Shown here in pieces: positions 25,582 to 35,327 of a DNA stretch of 64,000 bases. Under the pieces are notes generated by a model. The model saw nothing but the letters and a program-made list of their open reading frames with translations, had not been told where the DNA came from and ran no database searches. Origin of the DNA: Halalkalibacter suaedae (GTDB taxonomy: Bacteria; Bacillota; Bacilli; Bacillales; Bacillaceae_D); NCBI RefSeq assembly GCF_017939705.1, contig NZ_JAGKSQ010000004.1, forward strand, positions 124,001 through 188,000. Direction: 5' to 3'. The translations under genes were made by a program, and so were the position numbers. The number at the start of each line of letters is the position of its first letter. Positions within the stretch are counted from its first letter, which is position 1.

Positions 25582-26258
25582 ATAATACTACCATTTTAGT
25601 CGTTGATGATGAGGTTGCCTTACTCGATCTGGTAACGTCCTTTTTGAAAAAAGAATATAATGTCATAACAACAACAAGTGGTATGGAAGCCATTCAACTT
25701 ATTCAAACAAAGGCAGTAGACTTAATTATTTTAGATGTCATGATGGAAAAGATGGATGGGTTTACAGCTTGTGAGAAAATAAGAGAGATTTCTTCTGTAC
25801 CAGTTCTTATGTTGACTGCGAGAAGTGGGGAAGAAGATAAAATAAGAGGATTGAAGCTAGGGGCTGATGATTATATTGTCAAACCATTCAGTCCAAGAGA
25901 ACTTGTTGCTAGAGTCGAGGCTGTGTTACGAAGGTCTAGTGGTCAAAAAGCAGCGAGTAACATAATTAAATTTCAGGACCTAGAGTTAGATAAGAGTGGA
26001 AGAATGGTCTATGTTAATCATGAGCCGGTTAATGTCACTAAAAAAGAGTATGATCTGCTGCTTTTTTTACTAGAGCATCATGGACAGGTATTCTCACGGG
26101 AGCATCTTCATGACCGGATTTGGGGGATGGATGCTCAAATGGGGACATTACGAACAGTTGATACCCACATTAAAACTTTACGCCTAAAGCTGAAATCGGG
26201 AGAACGATATATTAAGACCGTTTGGGGAGTAGGCTATAAATTTGAGGGTGGAAAATGA
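25578..26258 (+). CDS. OmpR/PhoP-family response regulator
   Basis: A 226-residue regulator. The receiver has LVVDDE, the phospho-acceptor LIILDVMMEKMDG (Asp near 54), MLTARSG and IVKPFSP. The DNA-binding domain ends in TVDTHIKTLRLKLK and TVWGVGYKFEG. It is translationally coupled on both sides (ATGA overlaps with the propeller gene before and the kinase gene after). Its targets are unknown; no direct-repeat boxes stand out upstream of 24607. Confidence 0.88.
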   Translation: MNNTTILVVDDEVALLDLVTSFLKKEYNVITTTSGMEAIQLIQTKAVDLIILDVMMEKMDGFTACEKIREISSVPVLMLTARSGEEDKIRGLKLGADDYIVKPFSPRELVARVEAVLRRSSGQKAASNIIKFQDLELDKSGRMVYVNHEPVNVTKKEYDLLLFLLEHHGQVFSREHLHDRIWGMDAQMGTLRTVDTHIKTLRLKLKSGERYIKTVWGVGYKFEGGK

Positions 26259-27640
26259 AGAATTGGTCGATTAAGAAAAAGGTTTGGCTAGCTCTTACGG
26301 CAATGATTGTAACAATTATCATTGGAGCTTGTTTCCTTATTTTATTTTTATACAATGAGCTCTATGTTGAAAAACAAAAGGAACTATTAGTAATGGAAGG
26401 AAAGCAAATTGGCGATTATTTTGATACATATGGTCCGAATGAGGCATTTGTTGAGCGATTACGGTGGACAGAGCAAAATAAAGCGATCAATGTGTTATAT
26501 TCCGATGATCCGATGCAATTAGGAAGTGGAGTGCCGTTTGGGCCATATTCACAAGGGAATGTGATCACCTTTCAAGAAAGACAGCAGCTATTAGACGGGA
26601 AAACGGTCGTGATGATTCGTCCACATCCACATTTTGAACAGGACATACTTGGTGTCGCGATCCCTTTATTTCAAAATGGGAATTTAGCTGGATCTGTTTT
26701 GTTATCGATGCCACTTGCAGATGTTTATGAGCCTTTTACAGAAGTAAGGACGATTATTATTGTCACACTAATACTCATTATTATCCTTATTGCATTTATC
26801 GGTAACCAAGTGATTAACCATATCGTGCGGCCATTATATGAAATGAAGGTGACCTCAAAGTTAATGGCTGACGGGGATTTTACAAGAAGGATTAATGTGA
26901 ACAGAGCGGATGAGCTTGGTCAATTAGCCAACTCATTTAACGTACTTTCCACATCGTTGGAAAAGGTAGATGAGAATCGACGAGAGTTTCTAGCGAACGT
27001 ATCACATGAGCTTAGAACACCTCTGAGTTATATGAAAGGATATGCAGAAGCTATTGAAGAAGGAATGATTGATCAAAAAAGAGGAATTGAGATCATTCAA
27101 ACAGAGTCAGATCGATTAGAGCGCTTGGTTAACGACTTATTGGATTTGGCACAGCTTGAAGGTGATTCCTACCCATTAAGACTAGAGCCTGTTGCATTTG
27201 CTCAACTTGTTAACGATGTTATTCAATCATTGCAAGTGATTGCTGTGAAAAAAAATATAAAGCTACAGTGCAACTTGAATGAGGAGAGTATTGTCTATGG
27301 GGATAGTGACCGGTTAGAACAAGTTATCCGAAATCTACTAGATAATGCAATAAGACACACTCCAGAAATGAAGGACATCTGGATAACATTAATGAGTAAC
27401 AATGGTAGAAGTGAGCTTGTTATTGCAGACGAAGGGGAAGGAATCCCTGAAGAAGAGCTGCTTGCAGTGAAGGAGCGCTTTTATAGGGTCAATAAGGCGA
27501 GAACTCGACATAATGGTGGGACTGGACTTGGCCTTTCGATTGTCAGTGAAATAATAAAAAAACACGATGGTACGTTTGAATTGCAGTCAGAGATTGGACA
27601 AGGCACTAAAGCAATTATTACTCTAAATGAACTAGCCTGA
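26255..27640 (+). CDS. Sensor histidine kinase with HAMP domain (BaeS/PhoR type)
   Basis: A 461-residue kinase. Helices at about 11-32 and 168-188 enclose an extracytoplasmic sensor of about 135 residues with IRPHPHFEQDILGVAIPLF, a His-containing stretch that could bind metal. HAMP follows at about 189-241. The phospho-His lies in FLANVSHELRTPLSYMKGY, and the ATPase motifs are LLDNAIRHTP, DEGEGIP and GTGLGLSIV. It completes the propeller-regulator-kinase operon. The sensor domain has no recognised family. Confidence 0.88.
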   Translation: MKNWSIKKKVWLALTAMIVTIIIGACFLILFLYNELYVEKQKELLVMEGKQIGDYFDTYGPNEAFVERLRWTEQNKAINVLYSDDPMQLGSGVPFGPYSQGNVITFQERQQLLDGKTVVMIRPHPHFEQDILGVAIPLFQNGNLAGSVLLSMPLADVYEPFTEVRTIIIVTLILIIILIAFIGNQVINHIVRPLYEMKVTSKLMADGDFTRRINVNRADELGQLANSFNVLSTSLEKVDENRREFLANVSHELRTPLSYMKGYAEAIEEGMIDQKRGIEIIQTESDRLERLVNDLLDLAQLEGDSYPLRLEPVAFAQLVNDVIQSLQVIAVKKNIKLQCNLNEESIVYGDSDRLEQVIRNLLDNAIRHTPEMKDIWITLMSNNGRSELVIADEGEGIPEEELLAVKERFYRVNKARTRHNGGTGLGLSIVSEIIKKHDGTFELQSEIGQGTKAIITLNELA

Positions 27641-27888
27641 TAAAAAGTGTTTTTTAAGGGAGAATAACCTTTTTAAAACATTTTTTTTGTGGACTACTTT
27701 TTTATAAAACTGCTTTTTTTATTGTTAATTAGTCGTTCTAGCTTATTGATAGGAGAGTTATTTATAGTGAAAAGTTTCTGACTTTTATCCGATATATATG
27801 AGGGAGTCGTTAAGCGTTTATTGAAAGAACGAGAGTCCACGTTATGGAAGGGAATTATTGGAATACATCACAAGGGGGGGAACCACAA

Positions 27889-29853
27889 ATGTTTACTAAA
27901 ACACTAAACAGAAAAATTTTATTAATAATGTTTATAACAGCTATCATCCCGATTATCGCTATTTCACTCGCTAATCATATCAATACTAGTCAAGCTTATT
28001 CTGAACTAATCAATGATCAGCAACTGACTATACAGAACTCGGTAACAAGCCAGCTAACAATTGCCTCAGAGGATTTATTGGAAATCTCTGAAAGCTACGC
28101 ATCTAATGAACAACTTATCAGTGCATTAAACTCCGATGATCGTGAGCAGATGGCCTCTGTTCTAGACGGAATATTTCAAAGACTAAAGGAAGAACATAAC
28201 TTAGAGGTTTTTGAAATTGGAGATGAGCAGGGAATTGTTTTTTATCGGGCACATAATCCGGAAAAGTTTGGGGATGACAAGAGCGGAGATCAAGCTATTA
28301 ACTCAGCTTTAAGTGGAGAAAGTCAAGCAGGGTTTGCTTTTGGTAGTTCTGGTTTAAATATTCGAGCCTTTATTCCAATTCAATCAGGTGGTCAAACGAT
28401 TGGAACATTACAAACAGGTCTTAATGATGTGTTTTTACAAAATATAATACAAAGTTTATCAGGGGTCTCAATTAGTCTGTATAACGACCAAGGTGAATCG
28501 TTAGCCTCAACTAATGAAAATATAGAGCAAATAACTATCAATAATGATCTAAAAAAAGTTCTAACAGGTGAAACCATTACAAGTGAGGACAGTAATTACA
28601 TAGTTACGTATCTTCCAATGTTTGAACCGACACAAACCGAAACAATCGGTTTTGTTCAGATTAAACAAGATATTTCAGATGTTAGTCGAGTTATAGCACA
28701 AAATGAAGTAATAGGTATGGTAATTGTGCTGATTACTTTAGTATTTGTTATTGTCGTTTCTGTTTTATTCAGCAGAGGGATCTCTGTTCCGTTAAAACAG
28801 GTTGCAACTAACATGAATGAAATCTCTAATGGTAACCTACTAGTTAAAGACATCAAATACAGAGGGAAAGATGAATTAAAGCAGCTATCAGATTCAGTTA
28901 ATTCAATGAAAAATAACTTAAAAGAAATTATTACAAATGTATCAAAGGCATCAAAGAATGTTTCAAATAAAAGTGAAAAATTAACACAATCTGCTAAAGA
29001 AGTGAGAGATGGTAGTGAGCAAATAGCTTCTACAATGCAAGAGCTGTCTTCGGGTACCGAAAATCAAGCTACAAACTCTACTAGCTTGTTTGAGGTGATG
29101 GAAGACTTTGAAGCGAAAATACAGCATGCCAATAACAATGGAAACGATATGGCTAATATGTCTACAGATGTATTAGAAATGACTCAAAAGGGCAGTCAAT
29201 TAATGCATCAATCAGTGTCACAAATGAAAACGATTGATGATGTTGTACAGACATCTATTTCAAAGGTTGAAGGATTGCAAGAGCAATCTAAAAAGATTTC
29301 TACTCTAGTTAAAGTGATCAATGACATAGCAGAGCAAACCAATTTATTAGCTCTAAATGCAGCAATCGAAGCTGCACGTGCTGGCGAACATGGAAAAGGA
29401 TTTGCGGTTGTTGCTGATGAAGTTCGTAAATTAGCTGGACAAGCATCTGAATCTGCTCAAGATATTACAAGCATTGTTTCAAGTATTCAGTCGGAGACAG
29501 GTAATGTTGTTCATTCTTTGAACGTAGGTTACGAAGAGGTTAATAAAGGTAGAAACGAAATAGAATTAACGGGCCAATCATTTGAAGCGATTAACGAGTC
29601 TGTAACTGAAATGGCAACTAAGATTCAAGAAATATCAGCCAGTCTGAGGGAGATTGCAAATAATAGTCACGCTATGAAATCCTCAATTGAAGAAATCGCG
29701 TCAGTTTCAGAAGAATCAGCAGCTGGAGTTGAACAGGTAGCAGCTTCAGCCCAACAATCTACGAGTTCAATGGAAGAGATAACTCGCAACGCTATGGAAC
29801 TAGATGAATTAGCTGTAGATTTAAACAATCATGTCAAAAGGTTTAAACTATAA
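27889..29853 (+). CDS. Methyl-accepting chemotaxis protein with Cache-type sensor
   Basis: A 654-residue chemoreceptor. A helix near 9-28 is followed by an extracellular Cache-like domain to about residue 265 (with [19 protein letters not shown]), a second helix ([20 protein letters not shown]), HAMP, and the signalling domain with the invariant hairpin tip [20 protein letters not shown]. The sensor HNP...FGDDKSGD...G pattern fits the dCache/sCache group that binds amino acids or organic acids. GGGGGGAA points to ATG 27889 rather than 27844. It is monocistronic. Confidence 0.88.
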   Translation: MFTKTLNRKILLIMFITAIIPIIAISLANHINTSQAYSELINDQQLTIQNSVTSQLTIASEDLLEISESYASNEQLISALNSDDREQMASVLDGIFQRLKEEHNLEVFEIGDEQGIVFYRAHNPEKFGDDKSGDQAINSALSGESQAGFAFGSSGLNIRAFIPIQSGGQTIGTLQTGLNDVFLQNIIQSLSGVSISLYNDQGESLASTNENIEQITINNDLKKVLTGETITSEDSNYIVTYLPMFEPTQTETIGFVQIKQDISDVSRVIAQNEVIGMVIVLITLVFVIVVSVLFSRGISVPLKQVATNMNEISNGNLLVKDIKYRGKDELKQLSDSVNSMKNNLKEIITNVSKASKNVSNKSEKLTQSAKEVRDGSEQIASTMQELSSGTENQATNSTSLFEVMEDFEAKIQHANNNGNDMANMSTDVLEMTQKGSQLMHQSVSQMKTIDDVVQTSISKVEGLQEQSKKISTLVKVINDIAEQTNLLALNAAIEAARAGEHGKGFAVVADEVRKLAGQASESAQDITSIVSSIQSETGNVVHSLNVGYEEVNKGRNEIELTGQSFEAINESVTEMATKIQEISASLREIANNSHAMKSSIEEIASVSEESAAGVEQVAASAQQSTSSMEEITRNAMELDELAVDLNNHVKRFKL

Positions 29854-30002
29854 CCATTATAAGCAGCCCTTCCATGTCTAATGATTTCTACTTTCGTAGG
29901 ACATTACAGTAATAACCACCACCTTTTTCCTGAATTTAGAATGCTTCTTTTCTCTATGGGGGAATCTAAAAACATATGGTTTTTAGAAGAGGTGATGGAC
30001 TA

Positions 30003-30875
30003 GTGAAGAACAGAACGCATTATTTTGGTTTATCTATTTTGTCAGTATTAATACTGGCGATTGCTAGCATGAAAGTTCAGAAGCAGCAGCGGCGATTTAT
30101 ACTGCCGCTATTTCTGGCATATACAGGGATGAATTACATTTTTGAATACTTCATTTTAATTATTGGTAATTCATATCGGTATTACCCGAAGCTGTTGAGA
30201 AATTCGTATTTTGACAATGTGTTTGGCTCCACTATTTCGCAGTTATTTGTTATCCCTACTTCTGGTGTTGTCATTGCTCTATTTCGATTATCCTATAAAT
30301 GGATCTTATGCTGTGCGGCTGTTTTATTAGTTATTGAACAATTGTTTATTAAGAGAGGATTGTTTAAGCACCATTGGTGGAAAGGGTATTATACACCGGT
30401 TTTAGTCCAGTTTTTTTATGGTTTTGCAAAGCTTTGGCGTTATTTACTTGTGGATAAGAAGACAAAGGTGGTTAGGTTAATAACAGTTGGATTAGCAATA
30501 TTTTCTTATTACGCGACTATAACCTCCTTGCATGTTTCGTTACTGAAAACATGTTTGGTGAATACTCAATTGTTTCAAAATCGGTATAGGGACCATTTTA
30601 TTATGGCAACAATCTATTGTGGGATAAGTGCGTTTATATTTTTTATGCTAATAAGGTTGAAAAGTCGAGTTGTGACAGTTTGTACGGTATTGACTTTGCA
30701 AGGTTTCGAACAGTTCCTTATTAAAAAGAACCTTCTGATAGTTTCTAATCAATTACTGTTTGTAATAGTATCTCTTTCTACAAAGGTTTCGAGTCTTTGG
30801 GTTGGAATATATATAAGTCAACTGCTTACAAACGGACAAAGTAAAAAAAATTTGAAAGTCAATATTGAAAATTGA
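30003..30875 (+). CDS. Polytopic membrane protein, possibly CBO0543 family
   Basis: A protein of about 290 residues with around eight hydrophobic segments and a strongly basic tail (QSKKNLKVNIEN). The stretch YYPKLLRNSYFDNVFGSTISQ resembles the 'D...GN..SQ' core of CBO0543-type membrane proteins, although I am not certain. AGAGGTGA ends seven bases before GTG 30003, which I take as start; ATG 29976 has no ribosome binding site. A T-rich terminator follows. The function is unknown. Confidence 0.6.
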   Translation: MKNRTHYFGLSILSVLILAIASMKVQKQQRRFILPLFLAYTGMNYIFEYFILIIGNSYRYYPKLLRNSYFDNVFGSTISQLFVIPTSGVVIALFRLSYKWILCCAAVLLVIEQLFIKRGLFKHHWWKGYYTPVLVQFFYGFAKLWRYLLVDKKTKVVRLITVGLAIFSYYATITSLHVSLLKTCLVNTQLFQNRYRDHFIMATIYCGISAFIFFMLIRLKSRVVTVCTVLTLQGFEQFLIKKNLLIVSNQLLFVIVSLSTKVSSLWVGIYISQLLTNGQSKKNLKVNIEN

Positions 30876-30896
30876 TGCTCTTTATAATAACTCATG

Positions 30897-30922
30897 AAAG
30901 GACTTGTTATAGTCCTTTTTTT
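30897..30922 (+). terminator. Intrinsic terminator
   Basis: AAAGGACT (30897-30904) pairs with AGTCCTTT (30911-30918), followed by further T residues. Confidence 0.85.
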
Positions 30923-31078
30923 GTTGAAGAAATTAAGTAAATGTATTGAGAATTGAAGATTATTACCTATTAATTAAATAGAATAAATTACTATAAATAT
31001 AATGTACTAACAAACAAATTTACGCTATACTAAAATGGTAAAAAAATACAAATATCCCAAATTAGGTGGTGGCGTAAA

Positions 31079-31450
31079 ATGGTTGAAGTAACCGAAAAAT
31101 TAGTTGAACGAATTGATGCAGTATTCCTCCCTGTTAGTAATCTCGAAGAATCGTTGAAATGGTACCAGGACTTATTTGGTTTTAAATTAAGATGGAAAAA
31201 TGAACGAATGGCTGGTCTCGCCATTGCGTCGAATTGTGGGTTTCACTTGGTACAAGTTGAAGAACATACTCCAAATAGAAACTATGTCCCCTTCAATTTT
31301 GCCACTAAAGACATTCAATTATTACATCAAACCTTGAAGGATAAAGGCGTGAAAGTAACAACCGTTGAGAATGACGTTGATTTTAAAGAAATGAGATTGT
31401 TTGATTTTTGGGATTTGGATGGAAATATTCTTAATGTTATAGCAATCTAA
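31079..31450 (+). CDS. VOC superfamily (glyoxalase/bleomycin-resistance fold) protein
   Basis: A 123-residue single-chain VOC protein. The opening RIDAVFLPVSNLEESLKWYQ followed by DLFGFKLRW is the typical first beta-alpha-beta module ('P..D...a..FY...LGf'). The C-terminal LFDFWDLDGNILNVI carries the closing 'DPdGN...l' signature. Usual ligands are a metal and a small hydrophobic molecule; the function may be a lyase, dioxygenase or antibiotic-binding protein. GGTGGTG precedes ATG 31079. It appears to stand alone. Confidence 0.8.
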   Translation: MVEVTEKLVERIDAVFLPVSNLEESLKWYQDLFGFKLRWKNERMAGLAIASNCGFHLVQVEEHTPNRNYVPFNFATKDIQLLHQTLKDKGVKVTTVENDVDFKEMRLFDFWDLDGNILNVIAI

Positions 31451-31476
31451 TAGATTTATTATTTGAAAGAATGGAT

Positions 31477-31507
31477 GCGGTTGCTCAAAATTGGGTGATC
31501 GCTTTTT
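31477..31507 (+). terminator. Probable intrinsic terminator
   Basis: GCGGTTGC (31477-31484) can pair with GGTGATCGC (about 31494-31502) with mismatches, and TTTTT follows. Confidence 0.5.
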
Positions 31508-31607
31508 GTTAAGCTATGAAAAAACATCTACCATTTATTGGGCGGAGATTATGATAATATGTAGATAAGTATACTGGTTGAAAAACGTTCAAGAAAGTAG
31601 GAATTAA

Positions 31608-32372
31608 ATGATATACGAAGTGAACGCAGATGTAAGAAAGAAGCTAGTACCAATGTTCGAAAAAATTGACAGCACAATGACTCTCTCGTATTTGCAAGGA
31701 CATATGGGAACGGCTTGGGTGGACAACTTGGAAAATCCAACTGTCGCTCAAATAACGGTTGGGATTTTTGTTTTCTTTGCAGGGGATCCAAAAACAAACG
31801 AAGCTAAAGAATTACTTTATAATCTTCCTGATTTTGCCCTGGTAATTGTTGATTCTGATGACTGGAAGGAGCTTATAGAGACTGTTCATGATGGGGTATG
31901 TGAGAAATTTCAACGATTTCGCTTTCATAAAAAACCAGATCATTTAGATCGAGACCATATTCAGCAACTACTCACTGCATTACCGGAGGGGTATGAACTG
32001 AAGAGAGTTGATAAACATATTGTAGAGGCAGCAACATTCCATGATCTATCAGAAGACTTTATTAGTCAATTTGATTCGGTTGAAGACTTTTTAGATAGAG
32101 GGGCGGGTTATGCTATTTTAAAGGAAGGGCAGGTTATTTCAGCGGCAACATCATTTAGTATTTATGATGATGGACTCGAGATTGAGATTGCAAGTCATCC
32201 TAATTATAGAAGACAAGGTCTAGCAACAATTGTTGCCTCAACCCTAATACTAGATTGCCTAGAACGAGGAAAATACCCTAGTTGGGACGCTGCTAATCCT
32301 GAATCGGTTGAACTAGCTAAAAAGCTCGGGTACATTTTTAAGGAATCATATGATACTTATTTTATTGAATAG
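31608..32372 (+). CDS. GNAT family acetyltransferase (GNAT_acetyltran/ZmaR-like)
   Basis: A 254-residue two-part acetyltransferase. The N-terminal half (to about 120) has TLSYLQGHMGTAWVDNL and AGDPKTNEA, as in the GNAT_acetyltran group that includes the zwittermicin A resistance protein ZmaR. The C-terminal half holds the acetyl-CoA site EIASHPNYRRQGLATIVAS. Closing PSWDAANPESVELAKKLGY is the alpha-beta end of the fold. The substrate is unknown and could be an antibiotic or an amino-group metabolite. Confidence 0.82.
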   Translation: MIYEVNADVRKKLVPMFEKIDSTMTLSYLQGHMGTAWVDNLENPTVAQITVGIFVFFAGDPKTNEAKELLYNLPDFALVIVDSDDWKELIETVHDGVCEKFQRFRFHKKPDHLDRDHIQQLLTALPEGYELKRVDKHIVEAATFHDLSEDFISQFDSVEDFLDRGAGYAILKEGQVISAATSFSIYDDGLEIEIASHPNYRRQGLATIVASTLILDCLERGKYPSWDAANPESVELAKKLGYIFKESYDTYFIE

Positions 32373-32433
32373 ACATGTGCGATGCTAAACAAGGGCAATC
32401 GCTTCTTTTACGAAGAAAAGATAAAGAAGTTGA

Positions 32434-32562
32434 AAGGTAAAAGAGTTAACAAGTTACATACTAAGAGATGTAGCTGAAAGGAAAGGAATCCCGTTTAACG
32501 TCCAAATTTGGCAAGCTTCTAACAGGGCTTATTCCATAAGAAGGATGCTTGGATTGATATGA
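32434..32562 (+). pseudogene. Orphan coding-like fragment without a start
   Basis: Between two stop codons an open frame encodes a protein-like segment including ILRDVAERKGIPFNVQIW, and ends in TGA at 32560-32562. There is no ribosome binding site and no start codon in a sensible place. It looks like the C-terminal remnant of a longer enzyme. The 'L...AE..GIPf.v' pattern is weakly like M42 aminopeptidases, but that is a guess. Confidence 0.3.
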
Positions 32563-32620
32563 AACCAATACCAATTACCTGACGTAACATAGATATATCT
32601 TATATAAGGTGGGCGAAAAA

Positions 32621-32830
32621 GTGACAATCAATCATGAAAAGAGCTGTGTGAAATGTGGAAGCGATATGATAGAGTGTTATGTCGATCAAGGTTTAAAAGG
32701 CTTGTTAGTGAAAAACCCCAGTGGAGAACAGCTGTTTAAGAATAAGAAGAATACCCGTATGAATCCTTTCGTCTGTATTAAGTGTGGCTATGCAGAGTGG
32801 TACGCTGATACCCCAGAGGATTTGATATAA
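32621..32830 (+). CDS. Zinc-ribbon protein, 69 aa
   Basis: Two CxxC knuckles, KSCVKCGSD near the N-terminus and FVCIKCGYAE near residue 53, form a zinc ribbon around a basic middle (NKKNTRMNP). Such small proteins are common in Bacillus, and their role (nucleic acid or protein contact) is unknown. AAGGTGGG lies seven bases before GTG 32621, which is preferred to an overlapping GTG at 32609 inside the ribosome binding site. Confidence 0.72.
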   Translation: MTINHEKSCVKCGSDMIECYVDQGLKGLLVKNPSGEQLFKNKKNTRMNPFVCIKCGYAEWYADTPEDLI

Positions 32831-32896
32831 AAATAACCGATAATTAAAGTTGAAGGTTAACTGTGGAGGATTCTCCTTATAGGCCTTAAATATTTC

Positions 32897-32935
32897 TAGC
32901 GAATGCGTTCCTCTAAAGAAGGTACGCATTCGCTA
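32897..32935. other. Perfect 12-bp inverted repeat without T-tract
   Basis: TAGCGAATGCGT (32897-32908) and ACGCATTCGCTA (32924-32935) flank a 15-base loop containing CCT/AGG. No T-run follows on either strand, so it is a stable RNA hairpin or operator between the zinc-ribbon gene and the acetyltransferase gene rather than a standard terminator. Confidence 0.6.
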
Positions 32936-32993
32936 TATCAAGAGAAAGGATGAATGGTAAAATCAGATTGGAGAACGGAAAGGAGCTGTAACT

Positions 32994-33554
32994 ATGAGAA
33001 CAGAAAAAGAAAAAATGTTGGCTGGTGAAATGTACAATCCTGCAGACCCATTATTAGTATGGGAACGTCAGGAAGCGAGACGGAAAGTAAGGGTATATAA
33101 CCAAACATTAGAAACTGAAGAAGAAACAAGGACAAAATTATTAAAGGATTTACTTGGTTCTACCGGAGAAAAGGTGTATATGGAGCCCAATATACGTTTT
33201 GACTATGGCTATAACACCTATGTGGGAGAAAACTTTTTTGCGAACTTCGACTGTATAATTTTAGATGTTTGTGAGGTAAAGTTTGGTGATAATTGTATGC
33301 TCGCCCCTGGCGTTCAAATCTATACAGCCACACATCCCATTCATCCGACTGAACGTAATTCGGGGAAAGAATACGCAAGACCAATTACTTTTGGTGACAA
33401 TGTCTGGATTGGTGGTGGTGCAATCGTCAATCCAGGTGTGAGAGTAGGAAACAATGTTGTCATTGCATCAGGTGCAGTGGTAACTAAAGATGTACCAGAC
33501 AATGTTGTTGTTGGTGGTAATCCAGCTAAAGTAATTAAACCAATTGATGTGTAG
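32994..33554 (+). CDS. maa: Maltose O-acetyltransferase-like protein (hexapeptide repeat)
   Basis: A 186-residue left-handed beta-helix acetyltransferase. The Maa/LacA/NodL N-terminus is visible as [18 protein letters not shown] and the hexapeptide coils run from about residue 60 to the end. The catalytic His lies in [15 protein letters not shown], and the C-terminal loop [13 protein letters not shown] is typical. It transfers acetyl from acetyl-CoA to the 6-OH of glucose or maltose, possibly as detoxification of unmetabolised sugars. GGAAAGGAG lies before ATG 32994. It is full length. Confidence 0.88.
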   Translation: MRTEKEKMLAGEMYNPADPLLVWERQEARRKVRVYNQTLETEEETRTKLLKDLLGSTGEKVYMEPNIRFDYGYNTYVGENFFANFDCIILDVCEVKFGDNCMLAPGVQIYTATHPIHPTERNSGKEYARPITFGDNVWIGGGAIVNPGVRVGNNVVIASGAVVTKDVPDNVVVGGNPAKVIKPIDV

Positions 33555-33632
33555 GCTAGCTTCCTATTCCGCAATGACTAGAAATATAACCTCTAATAAT
33601 TAAATGGCAACCAGCATATCAAGGGGGATAAG

Positions 33633-34007
33633 ATGCTAGCCTATATGATTTTATATTTATCTGTTTGTGCTGTTCAATTTCTTTTAAAGAAATTTGTTAG
33701 AAAAAAATATAATATCGAACCCGATCCTGAAGGGTATAGAACATACGTGAACAACGAACATAAAAAAGGTCTCTACATACTAGGTTCGTTAACTATCGTT
33801 TTTCTTGTCCTTGCCTATATTATCCAACACCCAGTATTGTTAGGTGCTTTCGTGATTAGTGCGATTGCACTGGGTGGTTTCGGTGCTTTTATGGAATTTA
33901 GATACGAGCGTGAGAGAAAAGGATTCATCATTTCCATAATTGAGACTGTATCTATTAGTATATTGGTAATCGGGGGAGTTCTTTTAATTATGAATGATCT
34001 ATTGTAA
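33633..34007 (+). CDS. DUF4181-like membrane protein
   Basis: A 124-residue protein with four helices and a cytoplasmic loop KKYNIEPDPEGYRTYVNNEH. The motif FMEFRYERERKGFIISI near residue 88 parallels FERKYAENPNDYKVTIS in the DUF4181-like protein at 60407 in this window, so the two are probably paralogues of one family. The function is unknown. AAGGGGGATAAG precedes ATG 33633. A 51-residue membrane protein gene follows at once. Confidence 0.6.
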   Translation: MLAYMILYLSVCAVQFLLKKFVRKKYNIEPDPEGYRTYVNNEHKKGLYILGSLTIVFLVLAYIIQHPVLLGAFVISAIALGGFGAFMEFRYERERKGFIISIIETVSISILVIGGVLLIMNDLL

Positions 34008-34031
34008 AAGCAGTTAGTAGGAGGTGTTATA

Positions 34032-34187
34032 TTGGGAGAAAGTATAGTAGTTTTATTATATTTAATACCTATTATTTTAGTTGCTCTGGTCATTCGATGG
34101 ATTAGGATCATCATGTTAAATTCAGAGGAACAGGTTAAACAAAATCAAGAAATAATAACGCTTCTTAGAGAACTGAAGGAGAAGTAA
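34032..34187 (+). CDS. Small membrane protein with coiled-coil tail, 51 aa
   Basis: GGAGGTG ends six bases before TTG 34032, and the frame closes at TAA 34185-34187. The peptide has one hydrophobic segment (VVLLYLIPIILVALVIRWI) followed by a polar heptad-like tail with NQEIITLLRELKEK. This architecture is frequent in short Bacillus proteins of unknown role. It lies 24 bases behind the DUF4181-like gene and is probably on the same mRNA. Confidence 0.65.
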   Translation: MGESIVVLLYLIPIILVALVIRWIRIIMLNSEEQVKQNQEIITLLRELKEK

Positions 34188-34294
34188 GACATCTTCCTCC
34201 AATGTTTCTGGTGGTTATAGAGTTGAAATAGATTTACATTGTCTTAGTTTTTATATTATTAGAAAACATTAACTGTTTAGCAGGAAGTGTAATT

Positions 34295-35119
34295 ATGATT
34301 AATAGATTAAAGTCAGATTGTAGTCATTGTTTTGGTTTATGTTGTGTAGCATTGCCTTATGGAAAATCAGCTGATTTTCCTTTCAATAAAGATGGTGGAG
34401 TGCCTTGCCGAAATTTATGTTCAAATAACCTTTGTTCTCTACATGATCAATTGCGAGAGAAGGGATTTCGTGGTTGTGTATCCTATGAATGCTTCGGTGC
34501 GGGTCAGCATGTCTCACAATTTATTTATCATGGGCAAGACTGGCGTGAAGACATTAAGCAAGCCGAAGAGATGTTTGCTGTATTTCCACTTGTTCAACAA
34601 CTGCACGAAATGCTTTGGTATCTTCAACAAACACTCACTTTAAGAGAAGTAGAATCATTACATAATAGCCTGAAAAAAATGTACGAAGAAACAGTTGAAC
34701 TAACAGAAAAAAGGCCAGAAGACATTTTTAAAATAGATATTGTAGCACATAGAAGTAAGGTCAATTCTCTATTAGTAGAGTCAAGTAAAATCTATAGAGC
34801 AAACAGCAGCAAAAAAAGTCAACAGAACAGATTAAAGAATAAATCAGATTACTTAGGAGCTAACTTAAAAGGATTGAACCTTCAGGGTGAAGATTTTCGT
34901 GGCAAACTCATGATCGCATCAAATTTAAGCAAGAGTGACTTGAAGAGAGCGGACTTCATCGGTGCTGACCTTAGAGACGCTAATTTAAATGGTGCCGACT
35001 TAACCGAGGTTCTCTTTCTTACCCAGTCGCAGATCAACTCAGCCCTTGGTGATAATCATACTAAAATACCTAGTTATTTAGAAAGGCCAAGTCATTGGGG
35101 AAAGAAAAATATTTCTTAG
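34295..35119 (+). CDS. Cys-rich N-domain fused to pentapeptide repeats
   Basis: A 274-residue protein in two parts. The first 75 residues carry about ten Cys, including CSHCFGLCC and CRNLCSNNLC, a CxxC..GxCC pattern like YkgJ-type metal-cluster proteins. A helical linker follows. Residues about 190-255 are pentapeptide repeats, for example ADFIGADLRDANLNGADL, which form a right-handed beta-helix; some such proteins mimic DNA and protect gyrase. The combination suggests a redox or metal-dependent pentapeptide protein, but the function is unproven. AGGAAGTG precedes ATG 34295. Confidence 0.75.
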   Translation: MINRLKSDCSHCFGLCCVALPYGKSADFPFNKDGGVPCRNLCSNNLCSLHDQLREKGFRGCVSYECFGAGQHVSQFIYHGQDWREDIKQAEEMFAVFPLVQQLHEMLWYLQQTLTLREVESLHNSLKKMYEETVELTEKRPEDIFKIDIVAHRSKVNSLLVESSKIYRANSSKKSQQNRLKNKSDYLGANLKGLNLQGEDFRGKLMIASNLSKSDLKRADFIGADLRDANLNGADLTEVLFLTQSQINSALGDNHTKIPSYLERPSHWGKKNIS

Positions 35120-35225
35120 CTTGTTGTAATGAGTGAAGAAGATCATCATTAGAATATCTGTTAGGTAGTTTTAATTATCTAGTTTATGAAGGGAGTGAAT
35201 TTATACTCCAGGAAGAGGCGGTTTA

Positions 35226-35327
35226 ATGATAATAAGCATAGCAAGCTTAACGGATGTACAAGGTATTGCAAAAGTACATGTCGATCCAATTTCAGGTGCT
35301 GAGTCGAGTCTTCTTATCTACGAATAG
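35226..35327 (+). pseudogene. Truncated N-terminus of a GNAT acetyltransferase
   Basis: GGAAGAGGCGG precedes ATG 35226. The 33-residue product begins MIISIASLTDVQGIAKVHVD, the standard opening of many GNAT proteins ('R.A...D...I..VhvdsW'), then diverges and stops at TAG 35325-35327. No acetyl-CoA site follows in any frame, so the gene appears to be truncated by deletion. Confidence 0.55.
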
